A stretch of DNA of 49,281 nt from NCBI GenBank assembly GCA_012034765.1, contig JAAUOU010000017.1:1-49281 (forward strand), written 5' to 3'. Positions within the stretch are counted from its first letter, which is position 1, and each line of letters starts with the position of its first letter. Position numbers and translations under genes: made by a program. A model generated the notes under the pieces. It was given only the letters and a program-made list of their open reading frames with translations. It had not been told where the DNA came from and ran no database searches. Of the stretch, positions 24,892 to 35,303 are shown one piece after another. The stretch is from Pleurocapsaceae cyanobacterium CSU_1_1. Its GTDB lineage: Bacteria; Cyanobacteriota; Cyanobacteriia; Cyanobacteriales; Xenococcaceae.

Positions 24892-26268
24892 TTATGCAGA
24901 CACGGATACTGGTTCTTGTTTGGACTGAGGTGCAGATTCTTCCCCTGGCTGAGGAGGATTAATTTCTAACTGTAAAGAAGTATTGATGGTGATTAAACGC
25001 GCTCCTCTTCCCTGAGTAAAGTAGTTCCACGCCCACTGAATCATAACGATTAGTTTATTATCAAACTCAATCAGGTAGTAGATGTGAGCAAACACCCAAA
25101 TAATCCAGGCGATAAAACCAGAGAATCGAGCAAAATTAAGATCGACGACGGCTTTATTTTGACCAATTACTGCCATGCTGCCCAGATCTTGATAGCTAAA
25201 GGGTTTAACTTTTACGCCAATTACTCTTTTGGCGATTAAATCTGCCACGTATTCTCCTTCTTTCATTGCTACAGGGGCAACTCCAGGTAAAGGACGTTCA
25301 CCTTGATGAGGGAAGTTAGCTAAATCGCCAATGACGAATATATCAGGATAATCTTTGATACTTAAGTCAGATTCAACAACTACTCTGCCAACACGATCTA
25401 ATTCTGCCCCTGTGCGATCCGCCAGCACTTTACCCATAAACGATGCTCTGACCCCCGCAGCCCAAAGAATTGTATGAGCTTTAATGGTTTCGGTTGTTTC
25501 ACCCTGACGATAAGTTACAGAATGATCGGCAATATTGGTTACTAAAGTCTTGGTCTGAACGTCTACACCCAGTTTTTCTAATGACTTTTGGGCTTGGGCT
25601 GAACACTCTTCAGGATAGGGAGGTAAAATGCGCTCCATCCCCTCAAACAAGATAATTTTTGCTTGGGTAGTATCAATATCGCGAAAGTCATCTTTAACCG
25701 ATTGATGAGCAATTTCAGCGATCGCTCCAGCTAATTCTACTCCAGTAGGACCCCCACCAACAACAATAAATGTTAATAAAGCTTGACGCTTTTCTGGGTT
25801 TGTCTCTTTTTCTGCTGCCTCAAACGCCGTAAATATCCGACGACGCATTTCCAGAGCATCCTCTACGGTTTTCAAACCTGGAGCATCATTCTGCCACTGA
25901 TCGTTACCAAAGTAATGATGACTGACACCAGTTGCTACCACCAATGCGTCATAATTTAATGCTTCTTTTTGTTCTAAATAGACTTTTTTAGCATCAGGAT
26001 CGATATCAACAACTTTATCTAATAAAACTTGAGTATTTTTATGTTTACTCAAAATCACCCGCAAAGGAGAGGCAATGTCGGCAGGGGATAAAGTACCTGT
26101 CGCCACTTGATATAGCAAAGGTTGAAATAAATGAAAATTACGTTTGTCAATTAACGTCACTTTAACGGGGGCATCTTTGAGAGATTTAGCTGCATAAAGT
26201 CCGCCAAAACCACCGCCGACTATTACTATATGAGGGAGATCTGTCTGCTTGGTTTGAGTGTTTTTCAT
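24892..26268 (-). CDS. Type 2 NAD(P)H dehydrogenase (NDH-2 family)
   Basis: 458-residue FAD enzyme of the NDH-2/Ndb family, which passes electrons from NAD(P)H to a quinone at the membrane without proton pumping. FAD-binding GGGFGG lies near the N-terminus (IVIVGGGFGGLYAA), the NAD(P) fold motif is VVGGGPTGVELAG, and FVIGDLA is the FAD ribose motif. The C-terminal region (about 385-425) is hydrophobic and aromatic, fitting a monotopic membrane anchor. Cyanobacteria have NdbA, NdbB and NdbC types. This resembles the shorter NdbA-like group, but the assignment is tentative. Confidence 0.88.
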   Translation of the reverse strand: MKNTQTKQTDLPHIVIVGGGFGGLYAAKSLKDAPVKVTLIDKRNFHLFQPLLYQVATGTLSPADIASPLRVILSKHKNTQVLLDKVVDIDPDAKKVYLEQKEALNYDALVVATGVSHHYFGNDQWQNDAPGLKTVEDALEMRRRIFTAFEAAEKETNPEKRQALLTFIVVGGGPTGVELAGAIAEIAHQSVKDDFRDIDTTQAKIILFEGMERILPPYPEECSAQAQKSLEKLGVDVQTKTLVTNIADHSVTYRQGETTETIKAHTILWAAGVRASFMGKVLADRTGAELDRVGRVVVESDLSIKDYPDIFVIGDLANFPHQGERPLPGVAPVAMKEGEYVADLIAKRVIGVKVKPFSYQDLGSMAVIGQNKAVVDLNFARFSGFIAWIIWVFAHIYYLIEFDNKLIVMIQWAWNYFTQGRGARLITINTSLQLEINPPQPGEESAPQSKQEPVSVSA

Positions 26269-26604
26269 AGAAAAATTAGGGAATTAGAATTAGTATTACT
26301 GCGCTTAATAAATTTGCTTATATATCAACAACCAAATAAGTCGAAAATTTGTTTTCTAGCAATTATATACTAATATTAACTTTTGTAAATCAATCTCCAA
26401 CAAATATCGCTATTATGTGGTCAAACACATAATTGTTTGAGGGCTTCAATACTAGGTTTAGCTTTTTTGGAGCGACAATGATGTAGCTAGAGCAACAAAA
26501 TCTCGCTCAATGTTACAAATGAAACAAATAAAAATGATTAATCACTGCAATGATGATTTTTGAAAGCAGTATTAATATCCTCAATTTTGTTGAGTTTTTA
26601 AGAG
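26269..26604. other. 336-bp AT-rich spacer
   Basis: Contains the promoter region of the NDH-2 gene and, at 26421-26440, the inverted repeat TCAAACA-N6-TGTTTGA. The repeat could be an operator or a weak terminator for the DUF2808 gene. Nothing else is visible. Confidence 0.5.
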
Positions 26605-27162
26605 CTAAAAAGGATCACTATCGTTGCTATCAAAATGTAATCGTCCCGCACCTAAGTACATCCCGCGAGCTTTTTCTCCTCTAGGGTAAGCCGTGACCCC
26701 AAATAAATACACGCCCCCAAAGTCAGGATTGCTTTTAGGCTTCAAGCCAATGGTGATGCTATTACCTGGAGGTATTGGCTGGTTGAACCGCACTGTAATC
26801 TTTTCTGTAGCTTCATCTGTCTTAGCGATCGCCTGTATGCGCTCCGCTTTGTCGCGATGACTGCCTAAATACACTTCAGTTTCTTCGGGCTTAAATTTAA
26901 TTTCGTCTCCACCACTGCGCTGTTGGATCACCACCTCTTGCAAGGGTTCACCAATGTTATCAGGCAATTCAAGATCAAAATAGTATCTTGCCTGTCTGAC
27001 TCTAACTCCGCTAAAAGTAGTGTAGGCATCGATCAGCAATAATCCTGATTCGAAAGAGACTGTGCCATCAGGTGCTTGAACTGCTTGGGCGGGAAGCTTA
27101 ATTGCGCTGCTTAAAGCGATCGCCATTAACCAGTATCTCCACCGATAAAATGTCCTAGTCAT
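26605..27162 (-). CDS. DUF2808-family secreted protein
   Basis: 185 residues with a signal peptide (hydrophobic 12-28, cleavage near LPAQA). The mature part matches the cyanobacterial DUF2808 family: ARYYFDLELPDNIGEPLQEVVI, IPPGNSITIGLKP and GVYLFGVTAYPRG. No enzymatic motif is evident. Proteins of this family are predicted to be extracytoplasmic; their role is unknown. Confidence 0.8.
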   Translation of the reverse strand: MTRTFYRWRYWLMAIALSSAIKLPAQAVQAPDGTVSFESGLLLIDAYTTFSGVRVRQARYYFDLELPDNIGEPLQEVVIQQRSGGDEIKFKPEETEVYLGSHRDKAERIQAIAKTDEATEKITVRFNQPIPPGNSITIGLKPKSNPDFGGVYLFGVTAYPRGEKARGMYLGAGRLHFDSNDSDPF

Positions 27163-27329
27163 ATACTCTATTACTCTATAACTAACTAAAAATAGGTTTC
27201 TTTAGTTATCCTAGCGATTCCAACTTTAAGTAGCTAAAGTGATTTTAGAGAATTTCTGACTTTTAAGAAGGGGTGGTTTTGCTCTAAACTGTGAGTTGGC
27301 TCATTATAATTCAGGATAAATTCATAGCA

Positions 27330-27524
27330 ATGGAAATCGGGCAAAAGGTAAAAGTTTATCGGCTCAAAGATCGAGTGAATAGGAACGTTGCGGGAACGTT
27401 AGGAAAAGTCGGCATTATTAAAGAATATAAAATGACCGATGGCAGTGGCGTTGGCGTGGTGGTTCAATTTGATGATCGCACCTCAACCTGGTTTTTTGAG
27501 GATGAAATCAAGCCCGTAAACTAG
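27330..27524 (+). CDS. DUF2862-type small basic protein
   Basis: 64 residues from the ATG at 27330 (MEIGQKVKVYRLKDRV). An upstream GTG at 27291 would add 13 residues with no family resemblance. The sequence is an all-beta, SH3-like small protein (GKVGIIKEYKMTDGSGVGVVVQFDD) conserved in cyanobacteria, with similarity to ferredoxin-thioredoxin-reductase-alpha-like barrels. Function unknown. It lies 40 bp before the Get3/ArsA-like gene. Confidence 0.75.
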   Translation: MEIGQKVKVYRLKDRVNRNVAGTLGKVGIIKEYKMTDGSGVGVVVQFDDRTSTWFFEDEIKPVN

Positions 27525-27564
27525 TCATAATAAATTAAATCTATAACAGACTAAATTTTTAAAT

Positions 27565-28650
27565 ATGTCCTCGATCGTCACCTTTTTAGGTAAAGGCGGT
27601 ACGGGTCGCACCATTAGCGCGATCGCAACTGCTAAAAAACTAGCTACAGAAGGGAAAAAAGTGCTTTTGATGGGGCAAGATCCCACCCCTGCTTTTGGTT
27701 TAATTTTAGGCGCAACGCCGACTACCGAACCCCAAGAGATTGGTGCTAATTTTGCCGTGATGCAGTTAAATTCTGCTGTCTTGCTAGAAAATAGCTGGGA
27801 ACAAGTTAAGCAAATTGAAGCCCAATATTTGCGATCGCCAATTCTTAAACAGGTATACGGTCAAGAGTTAGGTATCTTGCCAGGCATGGATCGGGCGTTA
27901 GCGCTCAATACCATTCGCGAATATTATCAAAGCAATCAATATGACGTAATTGTTTATGATGGTACAGGAGGAATCGATACGCTGAGAATGTTCGGTTTAC
28001 CTGACATATTAAGTTGGTATTTTCGTCGTTTTCGCGGTATTTTTGCCGAATCTGAGATTGTAAAAACTCTCTCTCCCTTTGTTCAACCTGTCAGCAGCGC
28101 TATTTTCAATACATCTTGGTCAGCAAGCGATATTACAGGTAACAATAGTAACCCTGCAACTCAAATGCTCGAAGACGGTACAGCAGCACTAAGCAAGGGT
28201 AATGTGATGGCTTATTTAGTAACGACTCCTGACCCGATAGCGATCGCTACAGCTAAATATCTCTGGGGTAGCGCCCAACAGGTTGGTTTGGGCGTTGGGG
28301 GAGTGTTGCTACGAGGAGCAACTGAAACGACTGAATTTGAACCTCTACCAATTATCTCCATGCCAAACTATGACGGTAGCAACTGGCAGCCTTTAATCGA
28401 TGAATTGCCAAAAATGTCAGCAGGGGTTGATATTCCCAAAGCAACAGAATTTGTGATGGCAGAGCGTAAGATTAAAGTATTCTTACCAGGATTTGACAAA
28501 AAAAATGTCAAGTTAACTCAATATGGGCCAGAAATTACTATTGAGGCGGGAGATCAGCGACGCAATATCAGCCTACCCCCTGCTTGGCGTGGTAACTCAG
28601 TCACAGGGGCTAAATTTACCAATGGTTATTTAGAAGTGACGGTAGGTTAG
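27565..28650 (+). CDS. Get3/ArsA-fold ATPase with C-terminal HSP20-like domain
   Basis: 361 residues. The N-terminal P-loop is GKGGTGRT (9-16): it keeps the first signature Lys (Lys10) of deviant Walker A ATPases but has Arg15 where most have Lys. IVYDGTGGIDTLRM supplies switch-type residues. The C-terminal 60 residues (KIKVFLPGFDKKNVKLTQY, then NISLPPAWRG) form an alpha-crystallin-like beta sandwich. Cyanobacterial homologues are described as putative tail-anchor-mediating ATPases. The role in membrane protein insertion is inferred from fold. It precedes chlG by about 100 bp on the same strand. Confidence 0.8.
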   Translation: MSSIVTFLGKGGTGRTISAIATAKKLATEGKKVLLMGQDPTPAFGLILGATPTTEPQEIGANFAVMQLNSAVLLENSWEQVKQIEAQYLRSPILKQVYGQELGILPGMDRALALNTIREYYQSNQYDVIVYDGTGGIDTLRMFGLPDILSWYFRRFRGIFAESEIVKTLSPFVQPVSSAIFNTSWSASDITGNNSNPATQMLEDGTAALSKGNVMAYLVTTPDPIAIATAKYLWGSAQQVGLGVGGVLLRGATETTEFEPLPIISMPNYDGSNWQPLIDELPKMSAGVDIPKATEFVMAERKIKVFLPGFDKKNVKLTQYGPEITIEAGDQRRNISLPPAWRGNSVTGAKFTNGYLEVTVG

Positions 28651-28747
28651 TTGAGTAGGGGCGAAGGCCCTACGCCTCTACAAGATAGGGGTAAACCACT
28701 GTCTTGCCCGTACAAAAGTCAAGAGCAAATAAACGGTATATATCATC

Positions 28748-29737
28748 ATGTCTGACTCCACCACTAATCCTAAAAAACCCGATAACGCAGGTAATTCTAA
28801 GACTCGTCAACTGCTGGGGATGAAAGGCGCAGCAACAGGGGAAACTTCTATCTGGAAGATACGCCTTCAGCTAATGAAGCCGATTACCTGGATTCCGCTG
28901 ATCTGGGGCGTTATTTGTGGTGCAGCTTCTTCAGGTAATTATACCTGGACAGTTGAAAACTTCTTGCTTTCGGCAGCCTGTATGTTGCTTTCAGGCCCAT
29001 TGATGACGGGGTACACTCAAACTGTTAATGAGCTATATGACCGCGACATTGATGCAATTAACGAGCCATATCGACCGATTCCTTCAGGGGCAATTTCTCT
29101 ACCCCAGGTAAAGGTGCAGATCTTTGTGCTGTTATTGGCGGGGCTAGCATTAGCCTATGGTTTAGATCTAGCTGTGGGTCATGATTTTCCTACCATTCTT
29201 TGCATCGCCTTGGGTGGTTCATTGATAGCCTATATTTACTCCGCACCACCATTAAAACTAAAGCAAAACGGCTGGCTGGGTACTTATGCTTTAGGTTCAA
29301 GCTATATTGCCCTGCCTTGGTGGACTGGTCATGCTTTGTTTGGAGATTTAAACTGGAAAATCGCCATTTTGACTCTTATTTATAGTTTTGCTGGGTTGGG
29401 AATTGCCATCGTCAATGACTTTAAAAGCGTAGAAGGCGATCGCGAATTGGGTCTGAAATCTTTGCCCGTCATGTTTGGCGTAACCACTGCGGCTTGGATT
29501 TGCGTAATTATGATTGATGTTTTTCAAATCGGCATCAGTGGCTATCTAGTCTCTGTTCATGAAAACCTTTATGCCACTATTGTCTTTTTGTTAGTTCTTC
29601 CCCAAATTGTTTTTCAGGATATGTATTTTTTGCGTAATCCCTTAGAAAACGATGTTAAATATCAAGCCAGCGCCCAACCATTTTTAGTCTTCGGGATGCT
29701 GTTTACAGGAATTGCTTTAGGACATGCAGGAATTTAA
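28748..29737 (+). CDS. chlG: Chlorophyll synthase
   Basis: 329-residue UbiA-type prenyltransferase that esterifies chlorophyllide a with geranylgeranyl or phytyl diphosphate. The Asp-rich motif NELYDRDIDAINEPYRP is diagnostic, and a second motif lies at NDFKSVEGDRELG. About eight to nine membrane helices. The N-terminal 35 residues are cytosolic and hydrophilic. In cyanobacteria ChlG associates with the YidC insertase and Ycf39. A CATTGAA heptamer array begins two bases after the stop codon. Confidence 0.96.
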   Translation: MSDSTTNPKKPDNAGNSKTRQLLGMKGAATGETSIWKIRLQLMKPITWIPLIWGVICGAASSGNYTWTVENFLLSAACMLLSGPLMTGYTQTVNELYDRDIDAINEPYRPIPSGAISLPQVKVQIFVLLLAGLALAYGLDLAVGHDFPTILCIALGGSLIAYIYSAPPLKLKQNGWLGTYALGSSYIALPWWTGHALFGDLNWKIAILTLIYSFAGLGIAIVNDFKSVEGDRELGLKSLPVMFGVTTAAWICVIMIDVFQIGISGYLVSVHENLYATIVFLLVLPQIVFQDMYFLRNPLENDVKYQASAQPFLVFGMLFTGIALGHAGI

Positions 29738-29739
29738 AT

Positions 29740-29781
29740 CATTGAACATTGAACATTGAACATTGAACATTGAACATTGAT
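29740..29781. repeat. Heptamer tandem repeat (CATTGAA)5 plus one imperfect unit
   Basis: Five perfect CATTGAA units and one CATTGAT follow directly after the chlG stop. It is one of five seven-bp-unit arrays in the window, a class of short tandem repeat known from filamentous and other cyanobacteria. Confidence 0.9.
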
Positions 29782-29909
29782 AACCTGACACTCAACTCTA
29801 GATAATATCTCATTCAAAAATACTCTCTATGAACAAAAGAGAGAGGAAGATCGATGAGAGAATAAATATTCTTTAAATAAATTTGCATATTAGAGAGGAG
29901 AACTACTAA

Positions 29910-32507
29910 ATGTTAGAAGGCTATAGAAAACACGCAGCAGAAAGAGCAGCCTTGGGTATTCCTGCTTTACCTTTAACGGCGCAACAAACTTCAGAATTAT
30001 GTGAAATTTTCAAAAATCCTCCCGCAGGCGAAGAAGAGGAACTTTTGGGGTTGTTGCGCGATCGCGTCCCGCCTGGTGTAGATGATGCAGCTTATGTTAA
30101 GGCGGGTTTCTTGACTGGTGTAGCCAAGGGCGAAATTAACTGTCCGATAGTTTCGGCGGTAGAGGCAGTACATTTGCTGGGTACAATGATTGGTGGCTAT
30201 AACGTCCATTCTCTGGTGGAATTGCTCAAGTCTGATGATCGGGCGATCGCTACGGAAGCAACTAATGCTTTAAGCAAGACTTTATTGGTATTTGATGCCT
30301 TTAACGATGTACTAGAATTGGCTCAAAGTAATCCCTTTGCCCAGCAGGTAATTGATTCTTGGGCAGATGCAGCCTGGTTTACCAGTCGTCCTCAGCTACC
30401 TGAAGCGATTACTGTTACGGTATTTAACGTACCAGGAGAAACCAACACCGACGATCTATCTCCTGCACCTCATGCCACTACTCGCCCCGACATTCCCCTC
30501 CACGCCTTGGCAATGCTAGAGTCAAAAATGCCTGATGGCTTGGCAACTATTGCCCAGTTAAAAACTAAAGGTCATCCTGTAGCTTATGTTGGTGATGTAG
30601 TTGGTACTGGTTCATCTCGTAAATCAGCGATTAACTCCGTGTTGTGGCATATCGGCAATGAAATCCCCTTTGTTCCTAACAAAAAAGCTGGGGGCTATAT
30701 CTTAGGTAATAAAATTGCGCCGATTTTCTTCAATACAGCAGAAGATTCGGGGGCATTACCCATTGAGTGTGATGTCTCCCAGATGAAGACAGGAGATGTA
30801 ATTACCATTCATCCCTATCAAGGCGAGATTACTAACGAAGCAGGAGAGATAATTACTACCTTTACCCTCAAACCCGACACGATCATTGACGAAGTGCGTG
30901 CAGGGGGGAGAATTCCCTTGCTTATTGGTCGCGCTTTAACTGATAAAACTAGGGCAGCCTTAAATTTGCCTGTCTCAGAAATCTTTACTCGTCCATCTCT
31001 ACCAGAAGATACTGGCAAAGGTTTCACTCTAGCGCAAAAAATGGTCGGTAAAGCCTGTGGTTTAACTGGGGTTCGTCCAGGTACATCCTGCGAACCAATG
31101 ATGACTACCGTAGGTTCTCAAGATACAACAGGGCCAATGACTAGAGATGAATTAAAAGAGCTGGCTTGTCTGGGTTTTAATGCCGATTTAACTCTACAAA
31201 CCTTCTGTCATACCGCAGCCTATCCCAAGCCTGTGGATATCAATACTCATAAGAGCTTACCAGACTTCTTCTCTACCCGTGGTGGTGTCGCCTTGCGCCC
31301 AGGAGACGGAATCATTCACTCCTGGCTAAATAGAATGCTGTTACCCGACACGGTGGGTACTGGTGGCGATTCCCATACTCGATTTCCTCTCGGGATCTCC
31401 TTTCCTGCTGGTTCTGGTTTAGTCGCCTTTGCCGCAGCATTAGGAGTAATGCCTCTGGATATGCCCGAATCTGTGCTGGTTCGCTTTACAGGGGAATTAC
31501 AGCCAGGAATTACTCTCAGAGATATTGTTAACGCTATTCCCTGGGTGGCTATCCAACAAGGAAAACTAACCGTTTCCAAAGAGAATAAGCAAAATGTCTT
31601 TAATGGACGAGTTATGGAAATGGAAGGCTTGCCCGATCTTAAGGTAGAACAGGCGTTTGAACTTACCGACGCTACCGCCGAGCGTTCTTGTTCTGGTAGT
31701 ACTATTAAACTCAGTGAAGCTACCATTGCCGAATATTTGCGTTCTAATGTAGCGCTGCTCAAAAACATGGTGGCGCGGGGTTACAGTGATGGTCGTACCT
31801 TGATGCGTCGGGTTGCCAAAATGGAGCAGTGGCTTGCTAATCCTGAATTAATGTCTGCGGACAAAGATGCAGAATATGCCGACACGATTGAAATTAACTT
31901 GAGTGAAATCACCGAACCCATCGTTGCTGCACCCAACGATCCTGATAACGTCAAACTCATGTCAGAATGTGCGGGAGACAAAGTAGATGAAGTGTTCATT
32001 GGTTCTTGCATGACCAATATTGGACACTATCGCGCTGCTGCCAAAATCCTCGAAGGTGCGGGAGTCGTCAAAGGAAGACTTTGGGTGTGTCCTCCTACTC
32101 GCATGGATGAAAAGCAACTGAGGGAAGAAGGGATATACGGTATCTTTGCTGCTGCTGGCGCACGGACTGAAATGCCTGGCTGTTCTCTCTGTATGGGTAA
32201 TCAAGCCCGTGTGGAAGACAACGCCACTGTCTTTTCTACTTCTACCCGTAACTTCAATAACCGTATGGGTAAAGGCGCGCAGGTTTACTTAGGTTCGGCA
32301 GAATTAGCGGCTGTCTGTGCCTTATTGGGTAAGATTCCTACAGTGGATGAATACATGGCAGTAGTCAAAGAAAAAATTGCTCCTTTTGAAAGCGATTTAT
32401 ATCGCTATCTCAATTTTGACCAAATTGAAAATTTTGCTGATGAAGGTCGAGTAATTCCCTTGGAAGAAATGCCTAAAATTGAGGATATTTTGGGTATGCC
32501 TGTATAA
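29910..32507 (+). CDS. acnB: Bifunctional aconitate hydratase B / 2-methylisocitrate dehydratase
   Basis: 865-residue 4Fe-4S enzyme that interconverts citrate and isocitrate in the cytoplasm. The B-type order is visible: an N-terminal HEAT-like domain ([16 protein letters not shown]), a swivel domain early in the chain ([19 protein letters not shown] and [14 protein letters not shown]), then the catalytic domains with [11 protein letters not shown] and the cluster Cys residues in [10 protein letters not shown] and CSLCMGNQ. It is the usual cyanobacterial aconitase. Strong AGAGAGGAG ribosome-binding site; hairpin terminator downstream. Confidence 0.97.
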   Translation: MLEGYRKHAAERAALGIPALPLTAQQTSELCEIFKNPPAGEEEELLGLLRDRVPPGVDDAAYVKAGFLTGVAKGEINCPIVSAVEAVHLLGTMIGGYNVHSLVELLKSDDRAIATEATNALSKTLLVFDAFNDVLELAQSNPFAQQVIDSWADAAWFTSRPQLPEAITVTVFNVPGETNTDDLSPAPHATTRPDIPLHALAMLESKMPDGLATIAQLKTKGHPVAYVGDVVGTGSSRKSAINSVLWHIGNEIPFVPNKKAGGYILGNKIAPIFFNTAEDSGALPIECDVSQMKTGDVITIHPYQGEITNEAGEIITTFTLKPDTIIDEVRAGGRIPLLIGRALTDKTRAALNLPVSEIFTRPSLPEDTGKGFTLAQKMVGKACGLTGVRPGTSCEPMMTTVGSQDTTGPMTRDELKELACLGFNADLTLQTFCHTAAYPKPVDINTHKSLPDFFSTRGGVALRPGDGIIHSWLNRMLLPDTVGTGGDSHTRFPLGISFPAGSGLVAFAAALGVMPLDMPESVLVRFTGELQPGITLRDIVNAIPWVAIQQGKLTVSKENKQNVFNGRVMEMEGLPDLKVEQAFELTDATAERSCSGSTIKLSEATIAEYLRSNVALLKNMVARGYSDGRTLMRRVAKMEQWLANPELMSADKDAEYADTIEINLSEITEPIVAAPNDPDNVKLMSECAGDKVDEVFIGSCMTNIGHYRAAAKILEGAGVVKGRLWVCPPTRMDEKQLREEGIYGIFAAAGARTEMPGCSLCMGNQARVEDNATVFSTSTRNFNNRMGKGAQVYLGSAELAAVCALLGKIPTVDEYMAVVKEKIAPFESDLYRYLNFDQIENFADEGRVIPLEEMPKIEDILGMPV

Positions 32508-32522
32508 TTTCTCCTGGTCTTG

Positions 32523-32553
32523 TGATCCCTTCTCTAGGGAGGGATCATTTTGA
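32523..32553 (+). terminator. Terminator of acnB
   Basis: TGATCCCT (32523-32530) pairs with AGGGATCA (32540-32547), followed by TTTTGAT. It lies 15 bp after the acnB stop and 3 bp before the end of the convergent substrate-binding protein gene. Confidence 0.7.
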
Positions 32554-32555
32554 TA

Positions 32556-34354
32556 TTACTCAGTGATCTTTAACTGATCCAGATTCCAAAATGCACCACC
32601 AAGAGCCGAATATTCCACTCCTTCAATATTGTTGCGTACTGCTGCCATTGAATAGGGATTAACGAGATAAATAAAAGGTACTTTTTCTGAAACTAGCTCC
32701 TGAATCTCGCCATAGATAACCTTGCGTTTCTCTTGATCTAATTCTTTTGCCGCTTCAATAAACAAGCGACCAATTTCGGTTTCCCAATCAGCTACAGTTC
32801 TACCTTCTAAGGGTTTTCCTTCTGCTGGAGTGGCAATATTGAAAACATGAGAGTTCCCATCTGGCAGCCAAACATTAGCTCCGCTATTAGGTTCATTCCC
32901 TCCCGTAAAGCCGAGAATAATCGCATCCCAAGCTAATGAGCCACTCATTCTACCAACTAAAACATTGAAGTTAATAGTTTTGAAGTTTATGTCTATACCA
33001 ATCGCTTCTAAGTCTTCTTCTACTTGATTACCAATCTCTTCCCGAATTTGGTTACCAGTATTCGTATTCAAAGTAAACTTGACTCGATTTCCTTGGTCAT
33101 CAAATAGTTGACCCTGCGGGTTATATTTAAACCCTGCTTCTTTGAGCAATTGTTTTGCTTTCTCTGGGTTATAGTCATAACCTTTGAGATTGGGGTTGTA
33201 AAAAGGAGACTGGACAGAAATAAAAGACTGTTGTGGCTGTCCCAAACCGCGATAAATGTTTTTCACCATTCTCTGACGATTAAGAGCATAAGCGACAGCT
33301 TGCCTAAATTTGAGATTGTTAAACCAGCGAGACTTGATCGGATTGACGACAGGTTTACCGTTTTGTTTTCCTGTGTTGAGATTAAATGCCAAATAGCTCG
33401 TGGTGTAATCAGGACCACCATTATAAATTTTAAAATTGCCTTTTCTTCTTCCTTTTTAAGTAAAGAGAAATATTCAGGCTTTACTTCAACTGAATTAAGA
33501 CTACCTGAGCGAAATTGGGTCAAAAAGGTATCTGTAGACTCCACAATTTCCCAGACAACTCTTTTAATATAGGGAATATCTTTATTTACTGCGTCTTTTT
33601 TCCAGTAGTAAGGATTCTCTTCAAACACCAGTCTTTGGGCGGTGGCGTAGCTTTTGAGCTTATAAGCCCCACTGGCAACCAGTTTTTCTGGAGGTGTATC
33701 TACTGACCAAGTAGAAAGAAACTTCAAATTGCCAGATTCATCTTTTTGTTCGACAGTTTCTTTTAAGATATGAGCAGGAAAAATAGATGCTCCAGTTACC
33801 CCCAAAAAAGGTGCAAACGGTTCAGGAACAGTAAATTTAACCTGTCGCTGATTAATCTTAGTTACTTGAGGAAAAGCTCCAGTCTCACCAATTTTGAGTA
33901 CATCTTGCATCCCCGTCGGAATATCAGGATTTAAATAAAGCTGATTGTAGGTAAACACTACATCTTCTGGTGTTAAAGGTTGACCATCAGACCATTTAAG
34001 GTTTGGTCGTAGAGTATAAACAATTTCTAAGTTATCGTCAGAAATGTCCCAAGACTCAGCTAAAGCGGGTTCAATATCTCCTGTAATAGGATGCTGTCTA
34101 GTTAATCCCTCCAGCATCATTGAACCTACTAAGCTACTGGTTTCATCACTAGCGATTACGAAGTTGAAAGTTTTGGGATCGCTTAAAATAACATCAACTA
34201 ACTGGGGTGGCTGGTCGGGATTTGCCAAAAGGGTACTAGGATTACAGGCTGTCAGAGGAATTAATAACAGCACTGCTAAAACTATAGCTAGACATTTAGT
34301 GACCAATGTTCGGAGGGAGTTAAATAAAGCCAAGACTAATATTCTCTTACTCAT
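32556..34354 (-). pseudogene. Family 5 ABC substrate-binding lipoprotein (peptide/nickel type), one-base frameshift
   Basis: The N-terminal part (34354 down to about 33440) has a lipobox LIPLTAC, then TFNFVIASDETSSLVG and LRPNLKWSDGQPLTPEDVVFTYN, typical of oligopeptide/dipeptide-binding proteins. At the A-run near 33441-33444 (minus strand GAAGAAGAAAAGG) the reading frame is lost. Continuing in the next frame gives the expected NFKIYNGGPDYTTSYLAFNL and then FRQAVAYALNRQRM through to 32556. One missing A restores a normal protein of about 600 residues. The upstream frame otherwise runs on as nonsense to 33263. It may be a real null mutation, a phase-variable homopolymer or a sequencing error. 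No permease genes are adjacent. Confidence 0.85.
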
Positions 34355-34459
34355 TGTTTAGACAACATGTAGACCACATTATATTTGCTGCCGTCAATTT
34401 TGAGGTATGGGAAATTCTTTAGGGCTGAATTACTTTCACAAATCAATCATTGCATAACG

Positions 34460-34972
34460 TTAGTCAAACTGTTGTCGAATAGTTTTTAAAGGCAAAAACA
34501 AGGATAGAGGTCGATCTTCAAAGGGTAAAAATTCATATTTCAAATAGAACTGCTTTGCTCTTTCATTAATAGCATCTACTCTTACAGCGTAGATTCCCAC
34601 CTCTTCTGATATTTGAACTGTTCGATTAAGAGCATCTACTAAAAGCTTCTCTCCTAATCCCTCTCCCTGGCAATTCAAATCTACAGCTAATTTACCAATT
34701 AATATTGCTGGAATCGGATAACTCGGCAGCTTACGAACTGTATTTTCGGGCAAAGACTCAAACTCAATTGTACTGGTGCTAATAGTGTAGTAGCCGTCTA
34801 TGCTTGTTGAAGTAGATGGTTTCACCGCAATATATGTTTTGCCAATCCCTTTTTTGTCATTTTGTCTGGCATACTTTCGCAAATATTGATTCAACTCATT
34901 ATTGCCACAATCAAAGTCAGCGCAGTTATGTTTTTTTTGAATTGGGACAAAATCCCAACTATCATTCGCCAT
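34460..34972 (-). CDS. GNAT acetyltransferase toxin of a type II toxin-antitoxin pair (TacT-like)
   Basis: 170 residues of the TacT-like GNAT type: FDCGNNELNQYLRKYARQND at the start, the acetyl-CoA loop NCQGEGLGEKLL (about 119-130), and the catalytic-Tyr region FYLKYEFLPF. TacT-type toxins acetylate the amino group of charged tRNAs and stop translation. Its start overlaps the end of the DUF1778 gene by 11 bp, the standard antitoxin-first order. Both parts appear intact. Confidence 0.82.
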   Translation of the reverse strand: MANDSWDFVPIQKKHNCADFDCGNNELNQYLRKYARQNDKKGIGKTYIAVKPSTSTSIDGYYTISTSTIEFESLPENTVRKLPSYPIPAILIGKLAVDLNCQGEGLGEKLLVDALNRTVQISEEVGIYAVRVDAINERAKQFYLKYEFLPFEDRPLSLFLPLKTIRQQFD

Positions 34973-35291
34973 ACTTATTTTTGTATTTTGCTATAGCTGA
35001 CTTTAATTTTCCTTTTAGCACAGGAGGATTTTCTAAAGCGGATACAAACAAATCGCGATCGCGATTACTTAATCTTAATCTCTCTCGATTCTCAATATCT
35101 TGTTGAGCTAAAGGCAGCAAATTTAGCAAAGTATAAGCACTCAAGGATACACCTTTAATTGAAGCAGCTTCTTCCAACAAAGCTTTTTGCTCTTTGGTGA
35201 CTCGTAAGTCAATACGACTATCTTTAGGTGTAAGGGACGACTCAAGTTCGCCGTCTTTTCTAATTACCTTTCTAGATGATGTTTCGCTCAT
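34962..35291 (-). CDS. DUF1778 antitoxin (TacA-like ribbon-helix-helix)
   Basis: 109 residues. An RHH DNA-binding domain (about 25-58: RIDLRVTKEQKALLEEAAS and GVSLSAYTL) is followed by the toxin-neutralising tail NRDRDLFVSALENPPVLK, a signature of DUF1778 antitoxins. It probably represses its own operon, and CGTATT/AATACG half-sites lie just upstream. Translation is coupled to the toxin by an 11-bp overlap. Confidence 0.85.
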   Translation of the reverse strand: MSETSSRKVIRKDGELESSLTPKDSRIDLRVTKEQKALLEEAASIKGVSLSAYTLLNLLPLAQQDIENRERLRLSNRDRDLFVSALENPPVLKGKLKSAIAKYKNKYGE

Positions 35292-35303
35292 GACGAATAT
35301 TTA

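Noticed and set aside
31316-31768. 150-codon minus-strand frame inside acnB
   Set aside because: Antisense to the conserved catalytic region of aconitase; no family motif or ribosome-binding site.
33425-33460. Programmed -1 frameshifting in the substrate-binding protein gene
   Set aside because: The shift site lacks an X-XXY-YYZ slippery heptamer in the right phase and no downstream hairpin stands out; an indel in the A-run explains it more simply.
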